In this document: positions 1 to 10,351 of the stretch, in pieces
Layout: each line of letters opens with the position of its first letter
Position numbering within the stretch: position 1 is the first letter of the stretch
NCBI RefSeq assembly: GCF_900142965.1
Contig: NZ_FRCQ01000003.1
Span: forward strand, 248,001-312,000
Direction: 5' to 3'
Origin: Rhizobacter sp. OV335
GTDB lineage: Bacteria > Pseudomonadota > Gammaproteobacteria > Burkholderiales > Burkholderiaceae_C
Length of the DNA: 64,000 nt
Notes under the pieces: generated by a model
Databases searched by the model: none
The model's input: the letters and a program-made list of their open reading frames with translations, nothing else
Told to the model about the DNA's origin: nothing
Translations under genes and position numbers: made by a program

Positions 1-297
1 CCGCTGCCGCAGCAGAGCAACCTCGCGGTCGTGCGCGAGTACATGCAGCTGAAGGCCGCGTCGAACAACCCGGACCTGTCGGCCCGTTCGATCGAAGGCT
101 TCATCGCCGCGAAGGCGCTGGTCAAAGTGCTGGAGACCACCAACTCGCTGACGCCGGCCGGCGTGACCGCTGCGCTGAACGCGGCCAACGCGATCGACGT
201 TGGCGGCTACACGCTCGACTTCAGCCTGAACGACAAGCCGGGTTCGCACTACGTGAACTTCGCGATGTTCGGCGCGAACGGCAAGATCCTCAACTGA
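1..297 (+). CDS. ABC transporter substrate-binding protein, C-terminal fragment
   Basis: This is the last 98 codons of a gene that begins before the window, open from base 1 and ending in TGA at 295-297. The sequence looks like the second lobe of a type 1 periplasmic-binding (LivK-like) receptor: a helix rich in Ala and Leu (SIEGFIAAKALVKVLE), then a TPAGVTAAL helix and a final strand pair ending in NGKILN. Receptors of this family capture amino acids or other small organic anions in the periplasm for a Liv-type ABC importer. The ligand cannot be judged from this piece. The family call is inferred from the C-terminal pattern only. Confidence 0.7.
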   Translation, partial: PLPQQSNLAVVREYMQLKAASNNPDLSARSIEGFIAAKALVKVLETTNSLTPAGVTAALNAANAIDVGGYTLDFSLNDKPGSHYVNFAMFGANGKILN

Positions 298-305
298 TTC
301 CCCGG

Positions 306-339
306 GCGTCCCTGCCCCGCGGGAGCGGAGGCGGGACGC
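306..339. terminator. Terminator-like hairpin after the receptor gene
   Basis: GCGTCCC at 306-312 pairs with GGGACGC at 333-339, and an inner CCGC/GCGG pair (317-320 with 325-328) can form. It lies 9 bases after the receptor stop codon. There is no T-tract, so it may be a processing or attenuation hairpin rather than a rho-independent terminator. Confidence 0.35.
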
Positions 340-424
340 TCCTGTCCGGGCACGTCGGATCGGTCCGCGTGCAGCCTGGGGATGGATGCGTAAACTGCGT
401 CCGTCTTCGCTGCACTGCAACATC

Positions 425-1102
425 ATGACCACCGACCTGCAAGAACTCCTGGACAGCAACCGCCTGTGGGCGCAGCGCACCGAAGCACGCTCGCCGGGCT
501 TCTTCACCGGGCTGCTGAAGCAGCAGGCGCCGCAGTACCTGTGGATCGGCTGCGCCGACAGCCGCGTGCCGGCCAACGAACTGGTCGACCTGGCGCCGGG
601 CGAGCTGTTCGTGCACCGCAACGTCGCCAACGTGGTGGTGCACTCCGACCTGAACTGCCTGTCGGTGATCCAGTTCGCGACCGACATGCTGAAGGTCAAG
701 CACATCATCGTGGTCGGCCACTCCGGCTGCGGCGGCGTCGCGGCGGCACTGCACGACCGCCACGTCGGCCTGGCCGACAACTGGATATGCCACGTCAAGG
801 ACGTGCGCAACAAGCACCAGGCCTGGCTCGACACGGTGCAGGAAGCGCGCCGCGTCGATGCGCTGTGCGAGCTGAACGTGATCGAGCAGGCGCGCAACGT
901 CTGCCAGACCACCGTCGTCGAAGAGGCCTGGCGGCGCGGCCAGGACCTGGTCGTGCACGGCTGGTTCTACGGCCTGTACAACGGGTTGCTGCAGGACATG
1001 AAGATCACGATCGGCCGTGCCGACGAGGTCGGGCCGGCGTACGAAGCGGCGCTGGCCGGCCTGCAGTCGCGCTATGCCTCCATCGGGGCCACGACCGGCT
1101 GA
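425..1102 (+). CDS. can: Beta-class carbonic anhydrase (Can type)
   Basis: Cytoplasmic zinc enzyme interconverting CO2 and bicarbonate, which supplies bicarbonate to biotin-dependent and other carboxylases. The 225-residue product aligns along its length with E. coli Can (220 residues). Zinc ligands are visible as C43, H99 and C102, and the D45/R47 dyad lies in CADSR. The HSGCGG motif and LFVHRNVAN segment are typical. An in-frame ATG exists 39 bases earlier, but the start at 425 gives the N-terminus MTTDLQELL expected for the family. The aceK gene follows after 13 bases, so co-transcription is likely. Confidence 0.95.
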   Translation: MTTDLQELLDSNRLWAQRTEARSPGFFTGLLKQQAPQYLWIGCADSRVPANELVDLAPGELFVHRNVANVVVHSDLNCLSVIQFATDMLKVKHIIVVGHSGCGGVAAALHDRHVGLADNWICHVKDVRNKHQAWLDTVQEARRVDALCELNVIEQARNVCQTTVVEEAWRRGQDLVVHGWFYGLYNGLLQDMKITIGRADEVGPAYEAALAGLQSRYASIGATTG

Positions 1103-1115
1103 CCAGGCGCGCCCG

Positions 1116-2915
1116 ATGTTCCCGCAGGCCCTCACCGACGCGCGCGCGTTCGGCATCGCGCAGGCGATGCTCGACGGCTTCAACCGCCACTACCGGTTGT
1201 TCCGCGCGGCCAGCGCCGGGGCCAAGCAGCGCTTCGAGGTGGCCGACTGGCACGGCCAGCAGCGCGCGCAGCGCGAGCGCATCGAGTTCTACGACCTGCG
1301 CGTCGACGAGGCCGTCGAGCGGCTGCAGACCGAGTTCGATGCCGCCAGCCTGAGCTCCGAGGCCTGGCAGGAGGCCAAGCTGCACTACATCGGGCTGCTG
1401 ACCAACCACCACCAGCCCGAGCTCGCCGAGACCTTCTTCAATTCGGTGACGACGAAGATCCTGCACCGCAGCTACTTCAACAACGACTTCATCTTCGTGC
1501 GCCCGGCGGTGTCGACCGAGTACATCGAGAACGACGAGCCGGCCTCGCAGCCGACCTACCGCGCCTACTACCCGACGCGCGAGACGCTGCGCGAGACCTG
1601 GCTGCGCGTGGTGCACAACTTCCAGCTCGATTGCGAGTTCGAGGACCTGGAGCGCGACATCGACCACGTGCTGGCGGCGGTGAACGAGCAGATGGGCGAT
1701 TTCCGGCCGCGCGCGAACTTCCAGATCCAGGTGCTGAGCTCGCTGTTCTTCCGCAACAAGGGCGCGTACGCGGTCGGCAAGGTGATCAACGGTTTCCGCG
1801 AGACGCCGTTCGCGTTGCCGATCCTGCACAGCGCCGGCGGCAAGGGCCTGACGATCGACACCGTGCTGCTCAGCGAGGACGACCTGCTGATGCTGTTCAG
1901 CTTCGCGCGGGCGTACTTCCTGGTCGACATGGAGATCCCGTCGGCCTACGTGCAGTTCCTGCGCACGCTGATGCCGCGCAAGCCGCGCTCGGAGCTGTAC
2001 AGCGCGCTCGGGCTGCAGAAGCAGGGCAAGAACATCTTCTACCGCGACCTGCTCGCGCACCTGCGCCACAGCAGCGACACCTTCCGCATCGCGCCCGGCA
2101 TCAAGGGCATGGTGATGCTGGTGTTCGACCTGCCGTCGTTCCCGTACGTGTTCAAGGTGATCAAGGATTTCTACCCGCCGCAGAAGGAGACCACGCGCGA
2201 GCTGATCAAGAGCAAGTACCTGCTCGTGAAGCAGCACGACCGCGTCGGGCGCATGGCCGACACGCTGGAGTACAGCAACGTGGCCTTCCCGCGGGTGCGC
2301 TTCGACGACGAGCTGGTGGCCGAGCTGAAGCACTTCTGCGGCAGCCTGCTCGAGGAAGACGGCGCCGACCTGGTGATCCGCCACGTCTACATCGAGCGCC
2401 GCATGATCCCGCTGAACATCTACCTGCAGGAGGCGACGCCCGAGCAGATGGCGCACGCGGTGGTCGAGTACGGCAACGCGATCAAGGACCTGGTCGCGGC
2501 CAACATCTTTCCCGGCGACATGCTGTGGAAGAACTTCGGCGTCACGCGCAACGGCAAGGTGGTGTTCTACGACTACGACGAGATCGAGTACCTGAGCGAC
2601 TGCAGCTTCCGCCGCGTGCCGGCCGCGCGCACCGAAGAGGAAGAACTGTCCGGCGAGGTCTGGTACCGGGTCGGGCCGCGCGACGTGTTCCCCGAGACCT
2701 TCGGGCCCTTCCTGCTCGGCCACCCGGGGGTGCGCGAGGTGTTCATGAAACACCATGCCGACCTGCTGGATGCCGATTTCTGGCAGCGTCGCAAGGAGCG
2801 CATCCAGGCCGGGCATGTGCACGACGTGTTCCCGTACGACCCGGCGCGGCGTTTCAAGAACCAGAGAAGGCTGCGCGCAGCGCAGCAAAGCTCCGACGTG
2901 ACGACATCGACATGA
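1116..2915 (+). CDS. aceK: Isocitrate dehydrogenase kinase/phosphatase
   Basis: Bifunctional enzyme that phosphorylates isocitrate dehydrogenase to divert carbon into the glyoxylate shunt during growth on acetate-like substrates, and reverses this when energy is short. The product has 599 residues against about 580 in E. coli. The AceK ATP-binding stretch [20 protein letters not shown] and the later [19 protein letters not shown] catalytic/metal segment are both present. The ATG at 1116 gives the expected N-terminus. The stop overlaps the bioA start by four bases (ATGA at 2912-2915). aceBA are not adjacent here; the gene leads straight into biotin synthesis. Confidence 0.96.
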   Translation: MFPQALTDARAFGIAQAMLDGFNRHYRLFRAASAGAKQRFEVADWHGQQRAQRERIEFYDLRVDEAVERLQTEFDAASLSSEAWQEAKLHYIGLLTNHHQPELAETFFNSVTTKILHRSYFNNDFIFVRPAVSTEYIENDEPASQPTYRAYYPTRETLRETWLRVVHNFQLDCEFEDLERDIDHVLAAVNEQMGDFRPRANFQIQVLSSLFFRNKGAYAVGKVINGFRETPFALPILHSAGGKGLTIDTVLLSEDDLLMLFSFARAYFLVDMEIPSAYVQFLRTLMPRKPRSELYSALGLQKQGKNIFYRDLLAHLRHSSDTFRIAPGIKGMVMLVFDLPSFPYVFKVIKDFYPPQKETTRELIKSKYLLVKQHDRVGRMADTLEYSNVAFPRVRFDDELVAELKHFCGSLLEEDGADLVIRHVYIERRMIPLNIYLQEATPEQMAHAVVEYGNAIKDLVAANIFPGDMLWKNFGVTRNGKVVFYDYDEIEYLSDCSFRRVPAARTEEEELSGEVWYRVGPRDVFPETFGPFLLGHPGVREVFMKHHADLLDADFWQRRKERIQAGHVHDVFPYDPARRFKNQRRLRAAQQSSDVTTST

Positions 2916-4216
2916 CGACATTGAATGAACGCAGCCGCGCCGCGGTGTGGCACCCCTGCAGCCAGATGAAGCAGCACGAGACGCAGCCGCTGCTCGAAGT
3001 GGCGAGCGCCGAGGGAGTGTGGCTGGTCGACACGGCCGGCCGGCGTTACCTCGACGGCATCAGCTCGTGGTGGGTCAACCTGTTCGGCCATGGGCACCCG
3101 CACCTGCGCGCGGCACTGCATGCGCAGCTCGACACGCTGTGCCACGTGATGCTGGCCGGCTGCACGCACGAGCCGGTGGTCGCGCTGTCGGAGCGGCTGG
3201 CCGAGCTGACCGGCCTGGGCCATGCGTTCTACGCGAGCGATGGCGCGGCCGCCACCGAGATCGCGCTGAAGATGAGCGCCCACCACTGGCGCAACCGCGG
3301 CCGGCCCGGCAAGACGAAGTTCATCGGCCTGGAGGGCGGCTACCACGGCGAGACGGTGGGTGCGCTGTCGGTCACCGACATCCCGCTGTTCCGCGAGGCC
3401 TACGGCCCGCTGGTGCGGCTGAGCGCGACGGTGCCGAGCCCCGATGCGCGCAACGCGTTGCCGGGCGAGACGGCGGCCGACCTGGCGCGCCGTTGCGCGC
3501 AGGCGCTGCAGGCGGTGCTGGAGACGCGGCACGACGAGATCGCTGCGGTGATCGTCGAGCCGCTGATCCAGTGCGCCGCCGGCATGGCGATGCACGACCC
3601 GGCCTACCTGCGCGAGCTGCGCGCGCTGTGCGACCGCTACGAGGTGCACCTTGTCTGCGACGAGATCGCGGTCGGCTTCGGCCGCACCGGCAGCCTGTTC
3701 GCGCACCAGCAGGCCGGCATCCGGCCCGACCTGCTGTGCCTGTCGAAGGGGCTGACGGGCGGCACCATGGCGCTGTCCACCGTGCTGACCACCGACGAGG
3801 TGTTCGCGTCGTTCTACGACGACAGCACCGCGCGCGGCTTCCTGCATTCGCATTCGTACACCGGCAACCCGCTGGCCTGCCGCGCCGCGCTCGCGACGCT
3901 GGAGATCTTCGGCCAGCGCGACTGGATGGCGCACAACGCGGTGACGGCCGCGACGCTCGACGCACTGTGCGAACCGCTGCGCGCGCACCCGGCGGTGCTG
4001 CGCAGCCGCCGGCTCGGCATGGTGTGGGCGTTCGACATCGACAGCGCCGACCCGCTGTTCGCACGCCGCTACCACGCGGCCGCGCTGCGGCACGGGCTGA
4101 TGCTGCGGCCGATCGGCAGCACGCTGTACTTCATGCCGCCGTACGTGATCGACGAGGCAGCGTGCGAGCAGCTTGCGGCGGGTGCACTCGCCGCATTGCA
4201 GGAGACCCTGGCATGA
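2912..4216 (+). CDS. bioA: Adenosylmethionine-8-amino-7-oxononanoate aminotransferase
   Basis: PLP enzyme that transfers the amino group of S-adenosylmethionine to KAPA to make DAPA, the third step of the biotin-ring pathway. It has 434 residues. Seen: the N-terminal HPCSQM segment, [13 protein letters not shown], the [11 protein letters not shown] motif, [11 protein letters not shown] with the PLP-ring Asp, and the Schiff-base lysine K279 in LSKGLTGG. It is coupled by ATGA overlaps to aceK upstream and bioD downstream. No bioB, bioC or bioH lies in this window. Confidence 0.96.
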   Translation: MTTLNERSRAAVWHPCSQMKQHETQPLLEVASAEGVWLVDTAGRRYLDGISSWWVNLFGHGHPHLRAALHAQLDTLCHVMLAGCTHEPVVALSERLAELTGLGHAFYASDGAAATEIALKMSAHHWRNRGRPGKTKFIGLEGGYHGETVGALSVTDIPLFREAYGPLVRLSATVPSPDARNALPGETAADLARRCAQALQAVLETRHDEIAAVIVEPLIQCAAGMAMHDPAYLRELRALCDRYEVHLVCDEIAVGFGRTGSLFAHQQAGIRPDLLCLSKGLTGGTMALSTVLTTDEVFASFYDDSTARGFLHSHSYTGNPLACRAALATLEIFGQRDWMAHNAVTAATLDALCEPLRAHPAVLRSRRLGMVWAFDIDSADPLFARRYHAAALRHGLMLRPIGSTLYFMPPYVIDEAACEQLAAGALAALQETLA

Positions 4217-4884
4217 GCGTCGAAGGCTATTTCGTCACCGGCACCGACACCGGCGTCGGCAAGACCCTCGTCAGCTGCACGCTGATGCTCGACCTGCGCC
4301 GGCGCCACAAGCGCGTCGTCGGCATGAAGCCGGTGGCCGCCGGCACCATCGCGACGCCGCACGGCGATGACAACGAAGACGTGCTCGCGCTGCGCGCCGC
4401 CGGCAACGTGACCGTGCCGCGCGAGCTGGACAACCCGTACTGCCTGCCGCTGCCGATGTCGCCGCACCTGGCGGCCCACGCGGCCGGCGAGGCCATCGAC
4501 ATCTGCCTGCTGTCGCGGCGCTACCGCGAACTGGCGTCGCTGGCCGACGCGGTGGTCGTCGAAGGCGCCGGCGGCTTCCTGGTGCCCTTGAGCGACACGC
4601 ACACCGGCGCCGACCTCGCGCAGGCGCTCGACCTGCCGGTGCTGCTGGTGGTCGGCCTGCGGCTCGGCTGCCTAAACCACGCGTTGCTGACGCAGGAGGC
4701 GATCCGTTCGCGCGGCTTGCGCCTGGCCGGCTGGGTCGCGAACCGCGTCGACCCGGCGATGCGCGCGGTCGACGAGAACATCGCGACGCTGCGGAATCGC
4801 ATCGACGCCCCGCTGTGGGCCGAGCTGCCGCACCAGCCGCACGCGAACGCGCAGGACATGCTGCGCCACTGGACCGCCCGATGA
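4213..4884 (+). CDS. bioD: Dethiobiotin synthetase
   Basis: ATP-dependent enzyme closing the ureido ring of dethiobiotin from DAPA and CO2. The 223-residue product has the P-loop GTDTGVGKT at residues 10-18, the GMKPVAAG segment and the [13 protein letters not shown] motif that contacts substrate. Its start overlaps the bioA stop and its stop overlaps the bioF start, each as ATGA. The reaction consumes CO2, which fits the presence of carbonic anhydrase at the head of the gene string, although that link is inference. Confidence 0.95.
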   Translation: MSVEGYFVTGTDTGVGKTLVSCTLMLDLRRRHKRVVGMKPVAAGTIATPHGDDNEDVLALRAAGNVTVPRELDNPYCLPLPMSPHLAAHAAGEAIDICLLSRRYRELASLADAVVVEGAGGFLVPLSDTHTGADLAQALDLPVLLVVGLRLGCLNHALLTQEAIRSRGLRLAGWVANRVDPAMRAVDENIATLRNRIDAPLWAELPHQPHANAQDMLRHWTAR

Positions 4885-6089
4885 ACGCCTTCGACCTCGG
4901 CGAGATGGCCGCGCAGCTCGACGCGCTGGACGGCCACAGCCTGCGCCGCCGGCGCCGCGTGGTGCAGCAGGTCGACGGGCCGCGCATGGTGGTCGACGGC
5001 GAAGCGCTGCTCGCGTTCTGCAGCAACGACTACCTCGGCCTCGCGCAGCACCCGGACCTGATCGCCGCGGCGCAGCGCGCGGCGCAGCAGTGGGGCGTCG
5101 GCGCGACCGCGTCGCCGCTGGTCTGCGGCCACACCGAAGCCCACGATGCACTGGAGCGCGAACTGGCGGCCTTCGTCGGCATGCCGGCCGCGCTGAGTTT
5201 CTACGCCGGCTTCGCGGCCAACGTCGGGCTGCTGCCGGCGCTGGTCGGGCGCGGCGATGCGCTGTTCTGCGATGCGTTGAACCACGCCTGCCTGATCGAC
5301 GGCTCGCGGCTGTCGGGTGCGCAGATCAGCGTGTATCCGCACGGCGACCTGGCGGCGCTGGCCGAGCGGCTCGCCGCATCGACCGCCGAGCGCAAGCTGG
5401 TCGTCACCGATGCGGTGTTCAGCATGGACGGCGACCTCGCGCCGCTGCCCGAACTGCTGGCGCTGTGCGAGCAGCATGACGCCTGGCTGCTGGTCGACGA
5501 TGCGCACGGCTTCGGCGTGCTCGGGCCCGACGGCCGCGGCAGCGCGGCGCACTTCGGGTTGAGCTCGCAGCGGCTCGTCTACATGGCGACGCTCGGCAAG
5601 GCGGCCGGCGTGGCCGGCGCGTTCGTCGCCGGCCACGAGACGCTGATCGACTGGCTGCTGCAGCGCACCCGCAGCTACATCTTCGCGACTGCAATGCCGG
5701 CGATGCAGGCCGAGGTGCTGCGCGAGAGCCTGCGCGTGATGCAGCGCGAGCCGCAGCGCCGCGCGCACGTGATGGCGCTGGTGCAGCGGCTGCGCGCCGG
5801 GCTGGCCGGGCTGCCGTGGGCCAACCCGCCGTCGTCGACGCCGGTGCAGCCGCTGATCCTCGGCGGCAATGCCGAGGCGCTTGCGATGGCGGCGGCGCTG
5901 CGCGAACGCGGCCTGTGGGTGCCGGCGATCCGGCCGCCGACGGTGCCGGTCGGCAGCGCCAGGCTGCGCATCACCTTGTCGGCGGCGCACACCGAGGCCG
6001 AGGTCGACCGGCTGCTCGGTGCATTGCGAGAGATCGCCGCGAGGCGTAAAACCGATTCACCCCACCATGAAGGAGACCCTCATGTCTGA
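4881..6089 (+). CDS. bioF: 8-amino-7-oxononanoate synthase
   Basis: PLP-dependent condensation of pimeloyl thioester with L-alanine to form KAPA, the first ring-forming step in biotin synthesis. It has 402 residues, somewhat longer than the usual 380-390. Motifs include [10 protein letters not shown], the [14 protein letters not shown] strand and the Schiff-base lysine K240 in [12 protein letters not shown]. The C-terminus runs past the typical end and overlaps the start of the following thiolase by 8 bases, which probably gives translational coupling. The order bioA-bioD-bioF, with substrate-order reversed, is plain in the sequence. Confidence 0.95.
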   Translation: MNAFDLGEMAAQLDALDGHSLRRRRRVVQQVDGPRMVVDGEALLAFCSNDYLGLAQHPDLIAAAQRAAQQWGVGATASPLVCGHTEAHDALERELAAFVGMPAALSFYAGFAANVGLLPALVGRGDALFCDALNHACLIDGSRLSGAQISVYPHGDLAALAERLAASTAERKLVVTDAVFSMDGDLAPLPELLALCEQHDAWLLVDDAHGFGVLGPDGRGSAAHFGLSSQRLVYMATLGKAAGVAGAFVAGHETLIDWLLQRTRSYIFATAMPAMQAEVLRESLRVMQREPQRRAHVMALVQRLRAGLAGLPWANPPSSTPVQPLILGGNAEALAMAAALRERGLWVPAIRPPTVPVGSARLRITLSAAHTEAEVDRLLGALREIAARRKTDSPHHEGDPHV

Positions 6090-7260
6090 CCCCATCGTCA
6101 TCGTGTCCGCCGCCCGCACGCCCATCGGTGGCCTGCTGGGTGATTTCAGCGCGCTGGCCGGCCACCAGCTCGGTGCCATCGCGATCAAGGCCGCGGTCGA
6201 GCGCGCCGGCATCACCGGCGACGCCGTCAACGAGGTGCTGATGGGCAACTGCCTGATGGCCGGCCAGGGCCAGGCACCGGCGCGCCAGGCCGCGCTCGGC
6301 GCCGGGCTGCCGCAATCGGCCGGCGCGGTGACGCTGTCGAAGATGTGCGGCTCGGGCATGCGCGCGATGATGTTCGCGCACGACATGCTGAAGGCCGAGA
6401 GCGTCGACGTGATGGTGGCCGGCGGCATGGAGAGCATGACGAATGCGCCGCACCTGATGTTCGCGCGCAAGGGCGTGCGCTATGGCGCGGCCCAGATGTT
6501 CGACCACATGGCGATCGACGGGCTGGAAGACGCCTACGACCGCGGCCGTGCGATGGGCGTGTTCGCCGAGGAGTGCGTGGCCAAGTACCAGTTCAGCCGC
6601 GAGGCGCAGGACGCGTTCGCGATCGCGTCGACGCAGCGCAGCAAGCAGGCCAACGAAGACGGCAGCTTCGACTGGGAGATCGCACCGGTCAGCGTGGCCA
6701 GCAAGGGCGGCGACACGGTCGTGAAGTTCGACGAACAGCCGTTCAAGGCCAGGCTCGACAAGATCCCGACGCTGAAGCCGGCGTTCAAGAAAGACGGCAC
6801 GATCACCGCGGCGAACGCGTCGAGCATCTCCGACGGCGCCGCGGCGCTGGTGCTGATGCGCGAGAGCACCGCGAAGCGGCTGGGCAGCACGGTGCTGGCG
6901 CGCATCCATGCGCACGCGGTGCATGCGCAGGCGCCGAACTGGTTCACGACGGCACCGATCGGCGCGATCGACAAGGTGCTGAAGAAGACCGGCTGGGCCG
7001 CGAAAGAGGTCGACCTGTGGGAGGTCAACGAGGCCTTCGCCGCGGTGACGATGGCGGCGATGCACGAGTTCAAGCTGCCGCACGAGATCGTCAACGTGCA
7101 CGGCGGTGCGTGCGCGCTGGGCCACCCGATCGGCGCGAGCGGCGCGCGCATCGTCGTCACGCTGCTGGGCGCACTGCGCAAGCGCGGGCTGAAGCGCGGC
7201 GTCGCGGCGCTGTGCATCGGCGGTGGCGAGGCGACGGCGATGGCGGTGGAACTGGCCTGA
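6082..7260 (+). CDS. Acetyl-CoA C-acetyltransferase (thiolase)
   Basis: Degradative/biosynthetic thiolase that reversibly condenses two acetyl-CoA to acetoacetyl-CoA. The 392-residue product carries the acyl-enzyme cysteine C89 ([10 protein letters not shown]), the [11 protein letters not shown] histidine H348 and the proton-shuttling C378 in [17 protein letters not shown] is also typical. A clear AAGGAGA ribosome site precedes the ATG at 6082. It could serve acetoacetate use after leucine or 3-hydroxybutyrate breakdown, or PHB synthesis as a PhaA. The sequence alone does not separate atoB from phaA. Confidence 0.92.
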   Translation: MSDPIVIVSAARTPIGGLLGDFSALAGHQLGAIAIKAAVERAGITGDAVNEVLMGNCLMAGQGQAPARQAALGAGLPQSAGAVTLSKMCGSGMRAMMFAHDMLKAESVDVMVAGGMESMTNAPHLMFARKGVRYGAAQMFDHMAIDGLEDAYDRGRAMGVFAEECVAKYQFSREAQDAFAIASTQRSKQANEDGSFDWEIAPVSVASKGGDTVVKFDEQPFKARLDKIPTLKPAFKKDGTITAANASSISDGAAALVLMRESTAKRLGSTVLARIHAHAVHAQAPNWFTTAPIGAIDKVLKKTGWAAKEVDLWEVNEAFAAVTMAAMHEFKLPHEIVNVHGGACALGHPIGASGARIVVTLLGALRKRGLKRGVAALCIGGGEATAMAVELA

Positions 7261-8036
7261 TGGGCGTGCGGGGAGCGACGCCTTCGCCGGCGGCGATCCG
7301 CATCGGCACCGCGGGCTGGGCGATCTCCGCCGCGCAGGCCGAGGCGCTGCCCGGCGAAGGCACGCACCTCGAACGCTACGCACGGCGGATGAACTGCGTC
7401 GAGATCAATTCGTCGTTCTACCGCAGCCACCGGATGCAGACCTATGCACGCTGGGCCGACAGCACGCCCGACGACTTCCGCTTTGCCGTGAAGCTGCCGA
7501 AGCGCATCACGCACGAATGCCGCTTCGAGGGTGTCGACGAGCTGCTGGCGGCGTTCGTTGCCGAAGCGGGGGGCCTGGGCGCCAAGTGGGCCGTCACGCT
7601 GGTCCAGTTGCCGCCCTCGCTGGCGTTCGACGACAAGGTGGCGGGCCGGTTCTTCGAGCAGCTGGGCGAGGCCTTCGATGGCGCCGTCGTCTGCGAGCCG
7701 CGGCATCTCAGCTGGTTCACGCCGCAGGCCGAGCAGCTGCTGGAGCAGTGCGAAGTCGCCCGTGCGGCCGTCGACCCGTCGAAGTGGCCGCAGGCGAACG
7801 AACCCGGCGGCTGGACGGGCCCGGCGACGGCGCGCCGCCCGGCCGTTTTCTACCACCGCTGGCACGGTTCGCCGCGGATCTACTGGTCGACCTACAAGAC
7901 CGACTGGCTGCGCGAGCGCGCGCAGGAACTCGCGCAACTGCCGGCCCACGCGGACCGCTGGTGCATCTTCGACAACACGGCGGCGGGCGCGGCATTGCCG
8001 AACGCCCTGCAGCTGGAGACACTCACCTCCCCATGA
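7260..8036 (+). CDS. DUF72 family protein
   Basis: A 258-residue protein of the DUF72 (YecE-like) family, a TIM-barrel-like fold with no settled biochemical role. Family hallmarks are RIGTAGW near the N-terminus, the EINSSFYR segment, FAVKLPKRITHECRF and the C-terminal YHRWHGSPRIYWSTY followed by WCIFDNTAAGAALPNAL. The ATG shares one base with the thiolase stop (7258-7260), and its own stop overlaps the next gene as ATGA, so it is an operon member. Confidence 0.88.
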   Translation: MGVRGATPSPAAIRIGTAGWAISAAQAEALPGEGTHLERYARRMNCVEINSSFYRSHRMQTYARWADSTPDDFRFAVKLPKRITHECRFEGVDELLAAFVAEAGGLGAKWAVTLVQLPPSLAFDDKVAGRFFEQLGEAFDGAVVCEPRHLSWFTPQAEQLLEQCEVARAAVDPSKWPQANEPGGWTGPATARRPAVFYHRWHGSPRIYWSTYKTDWLRERAQELAQLPAHADRWCIFDNTAAGAALPNALQLETLTSP

Positions 8037-8698
8037 ACATCCTGATCATCGGCGCCTCGCGCGGCATCGGCCTCGAATTCGTCCGCCAGTACCGCGAGGC
8101 CGGCGCCCGCGTCACCGCCACCGCGCGCGACGAGGCCGGCATCGCACGCCTGCAGCAACTGGGCGCCGAGGCCTTCGCGCTCGACGTGACCGACACCGCC
8201 AGTGCCGCGGGCGTCGCCTCGCGCATCGACGGGCAGGCGTTCGACGTCGTCGTCGTCAACGCCGGTGTCCTCGGGCCGCGCCTCGCGGCACCGCAGACGC
8301 CGAGCGAGGCCGATTTCGATGCGGTGATGCACACCAACGTGCTCGGTGCGATGCGCATCCTGCCGCAGGTGATGGCGTCGCTCGCGCCCGGCGCGAAGCT
8401 CGCGGTGCTGTCGTCGCGCATGGGCTCGATCGGGCTGCGCAGCTCGGGCAGCAGCTGGCTGTACCGCGCGTCGAAGGCGGCGCTGAACTCGGTGCTGAAG
8501 GACGTGTCGTTCTCGCTCGACGGCCGCGCGACCTGCGTCGCCTTCCACCCCGGCTGGGTGCGCACCGACATGGGCGGCTCGTCGGCCGACATCAGCGTCG
8601 AGCAGAGCGTGGCCGACATGCGGCGCACGCTGGCCGCGCTGACGCCGTCGGAGAACGGCAGCTTCCTGAACCACGACCACCAGCCGCTGGCCTGGTGA
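8033..8698 (+). CDS. Short-chain dehydrogenase/reductase
   Basis: NAD(P)-dependent SDR of the CsgA/sniffer-like small type, 221 residues. It shows the nucleotide-binding GASRGIG near the N-terminus, the NAG-type motif in VVVNAGVLG and the catalytic YRASK (Y144, K148) preceded by VLSSRMGSIG. The substrate is not predictable. Its position between a DUF72 gene (ATGA overlap) and an acyl-CoA dehydrogenase suggests lipid or acyl metabolism, but this is only context. Confidence 0.85.
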   Translation: MNILIIGASRGIGLEFVRQYREAGARVTATARDEAGIARLQQLGAEAFALDVTDTASAAGVASRIDGQAFDVVVVNAGVLGPRLAAPQTPSEADFDAVMHTNVLGAMRILPQVMASLAPGAKLAVLSSRMGSIGLRSSGSSWLYRASKAALNSVLKDVSFSLDGRATCVAFHPGWVRTDMGGSSADISVEQSVADMRRTLAALTPSENGSFLNHDHQPLAW

Positions 8699-8728
8699 AC
8701 TGAAGAAGAACGCGAGGAGACAAGACCC

Positions 8729-9859
8729 ATGCTGACCGAAGACCACCGCGCGGTGCAGGACGCCGTGCGCGCCTACGTGCAGGACCGCATCGCGCCGCAG
8801 GCCGCCCGCTGGGACAAGGCGCACCACTTCCCGAAGGACGAGCTGCGCGGCCTGGCCGAGCTCGGCTGCTACGGCGTCGCGGTGCCCGCCGAGTGGGACG
8901 GCGCCGGGCTCGACTACCTGAGCCTGTCGCTGATCCTCGAGGAGATCGCGGCCGGCGACGGCGCCACGTCGACCATCGTCAGCGTCAACAACTGCCCGGT
9001 GTGCTCGATCCTGATGGCCTGGGGCGACGACGCGCAGAAGGTGCTGTGGCTGAAGCCGCTGGCGCGTGGCGAGATGCTCGGCGCGTTCTGCCTGACCGAA
9101 CCGCACGTCGGCTCGCAGGCCGACGGGCTGAAGACGACCGCGGTGCGCGATGGCGACCACTTCGTGCTCAACGGCGTCAAGCAGTTCATCACCAGCGGCA
9201 AGCACGGCGACGTGGCGATCGTGATGGCGGTGACCGACAAGACGGCCGGCAAGAAGGGCATCAGCGCGTTCATTGTGCCGACCTCGACGCCGGGTTACGT
9301 GGTGGCGCGGCTGGAAGACAAGATGGGCCAGCACGCGAGCGACACCGCGCAGATCCTGTTCGAGAACTGCCGCATCCCGGTGGCGAACCGGCTGGGCGAT
9401 GAAGGGCAGGGGCTGAAGATCGCGTTGTCGGGGCTGGAGGGCGGGCGCATCGGCATCGGCTCGCAGGCGGTGGGCATGGCGCGCGCGGCCTTCGAGGCGG
9501 CGCTGCGCTACGCGAAGGAGCGGGTCGCGTTCGGCAAGCCGATCTTCGAGCACCAGGCGCTGCAGTTCCGGCTGGCCGAGATGGCGACGCAGATCGAAGC
9601 GGCGCGGCAGCTGATCCACCATGCGGCGCGGCTGAAGGATGCCGGCCAGCCATGCCTGAAGGAGGCGGCGATGGGCAAGCTGTTCGCGAGCGAGATGGCC
9701 GAGCGCGTGTGCAGCGAGGCGATCCAGATCCACGGCGGGTATGGGTACGTCAGCGATTTCCCGGTCGAGCGCATTTATCGCGACGTGCGGGTGTGCCAGA
9801 TCTACGAGGGCACGAGCGACGTGCAGAAGATCCTGATCGGGCGGGCGCTGGCGGGGTGA
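8729..9859 (+). CDS. Acyl-CoA dehydrogenase, short/branched-chain type
   Basis: FAD enzyme introducing the alpha-beta double bond in an acyl-CoA; electrons pass to ETF. It has 376 residues with the family signatures AFCLTEPHVGSQ, the GRIGIGSQAVGMA helix and QIHGGYGY. The catalytic base is E360 in IYEGTSDVQ, the position used by short- and medium-chain enzymes. Isovaleryl-CoA dehydrogenases place the base on another helix, so I do not read this as liuA despite the liu genes 9 kb away. A GAGGAGAC ribosome site precedes the ATG. Confidence 0.92.
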   Translation: MLTEDHRAVQDAVRAYVQDRIAPQAARWDKAHHFPKDELRGLAELGCYGVAVPAEWDGAGLDYLSLSLILEEIAAGDGATSTIVSVNNCPVCSILMAWGDDAQKVLWLKPLARGEMLGAFCLTEPHVGSQADGLKTTAVRDGDHFVLNGVKQFITSGKHGDVAIVMAVTDKTAGKKGISAFIVPTSTPGYVVARLEDKMGQHASDTAQILFENCRIPVANRLGDEGQGLKIALSGLEGGRIGIGSQAVGMARAAFEAALRYAKERVAFGKPIFEHQALQFRLAEMATQIEAARQLIHHAARLKDAGQPCLKEAAMGKLFASEMAERVCSEAIQIHGGYGYVSDFPVERIYRDVRVCQIYEGTSDVQKILIGRALAG

Positions 9860-9866
9860 TGCCGAC

Positions 9867-10262
9867 GTGAACGCCCTTCACACCCTCGGCTACGCCGTCG
9901 CCTTCTTCATCGGCTCCAACCTCGCCTCGTTCGTCTCCAAGTTCATCAGCAGCTTCTTGGCAGCGGCGAAGCGGCCACTGTCTCCCGATGCGCTGTTCAT
10001 TCTCGAACGGGTGGAGGACCTGGCCGAACTGCTGCTGTGGATCGCCGTCATGGTGCATGCGTTGCGACATCCGTCGCCCGAGCCCGGTCTCACCATCGCC
10101 AGCTCATTCCTGCTGGTGACCGTGGTCGCCTTCTTCATCGAGAAGAAGTTCGGCAAGATCTCCAGCCGCGTGTTCTGGCTGAGAATTTCGGCGTCGTTCA
10201 TGGCTTGCCTGTGGATCGCGTCCACGATCGTCGAGCATCTGTCGCGCACACGTCCCGCGTAG
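9867..10262 (+). CDS. Small hypothetical membrane protein
   Basis: A 131-residue protein of no family I recognise. Three or four hydrophobic segments are visible: roughly residues 5-30, 50-66 (LAELLLWIAVMVHAL), 78-93 (ASSFLLVTVVAFFIE) and 105-122. A basic EKKFGK stretch separates the last two. It follows the acyl-CoA dehydrogenase after 7 bases and probably shares its transcript. Base composition is a little less GC-rich than its neighbours. No function is proposed. Confidence 0.6.
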   Translation: MNALHTLGYAVAFFIGSNLASFVSKFISSFLAAAKRPLSPDALFILERVEDLAELLLWIAVMVHALRHPSPEPGLTIASSFLLVTVVAFFIEKKFGKISSRVFWLRISASFMACLWIASTIVEHLSRTRPA

Positions 10263-10351
10263 CCACGAAGAACTTCTCGCCATTTGCAGCGACATGGAAG
10301 TTTCCCGATCACCATCGCATTCGCCCGCGACCGCCCGGAATCGCTTTTGCC

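Noticed and set aside
1005-2921. A 638-codon open frame on the minus strand opposite aceK
   Set aside because: It is a mirror of the high-GC coding strand, with low-complexity composition and no recognisable domain, while aceK is unambiguous.
8729-9859. Isovaleryl-CoA dehydrogenase (liuA)
   Set aside because: The catalytic glutamate is in IYEGTS near the C-terminus, the position of short- and medium-chain enzymes.
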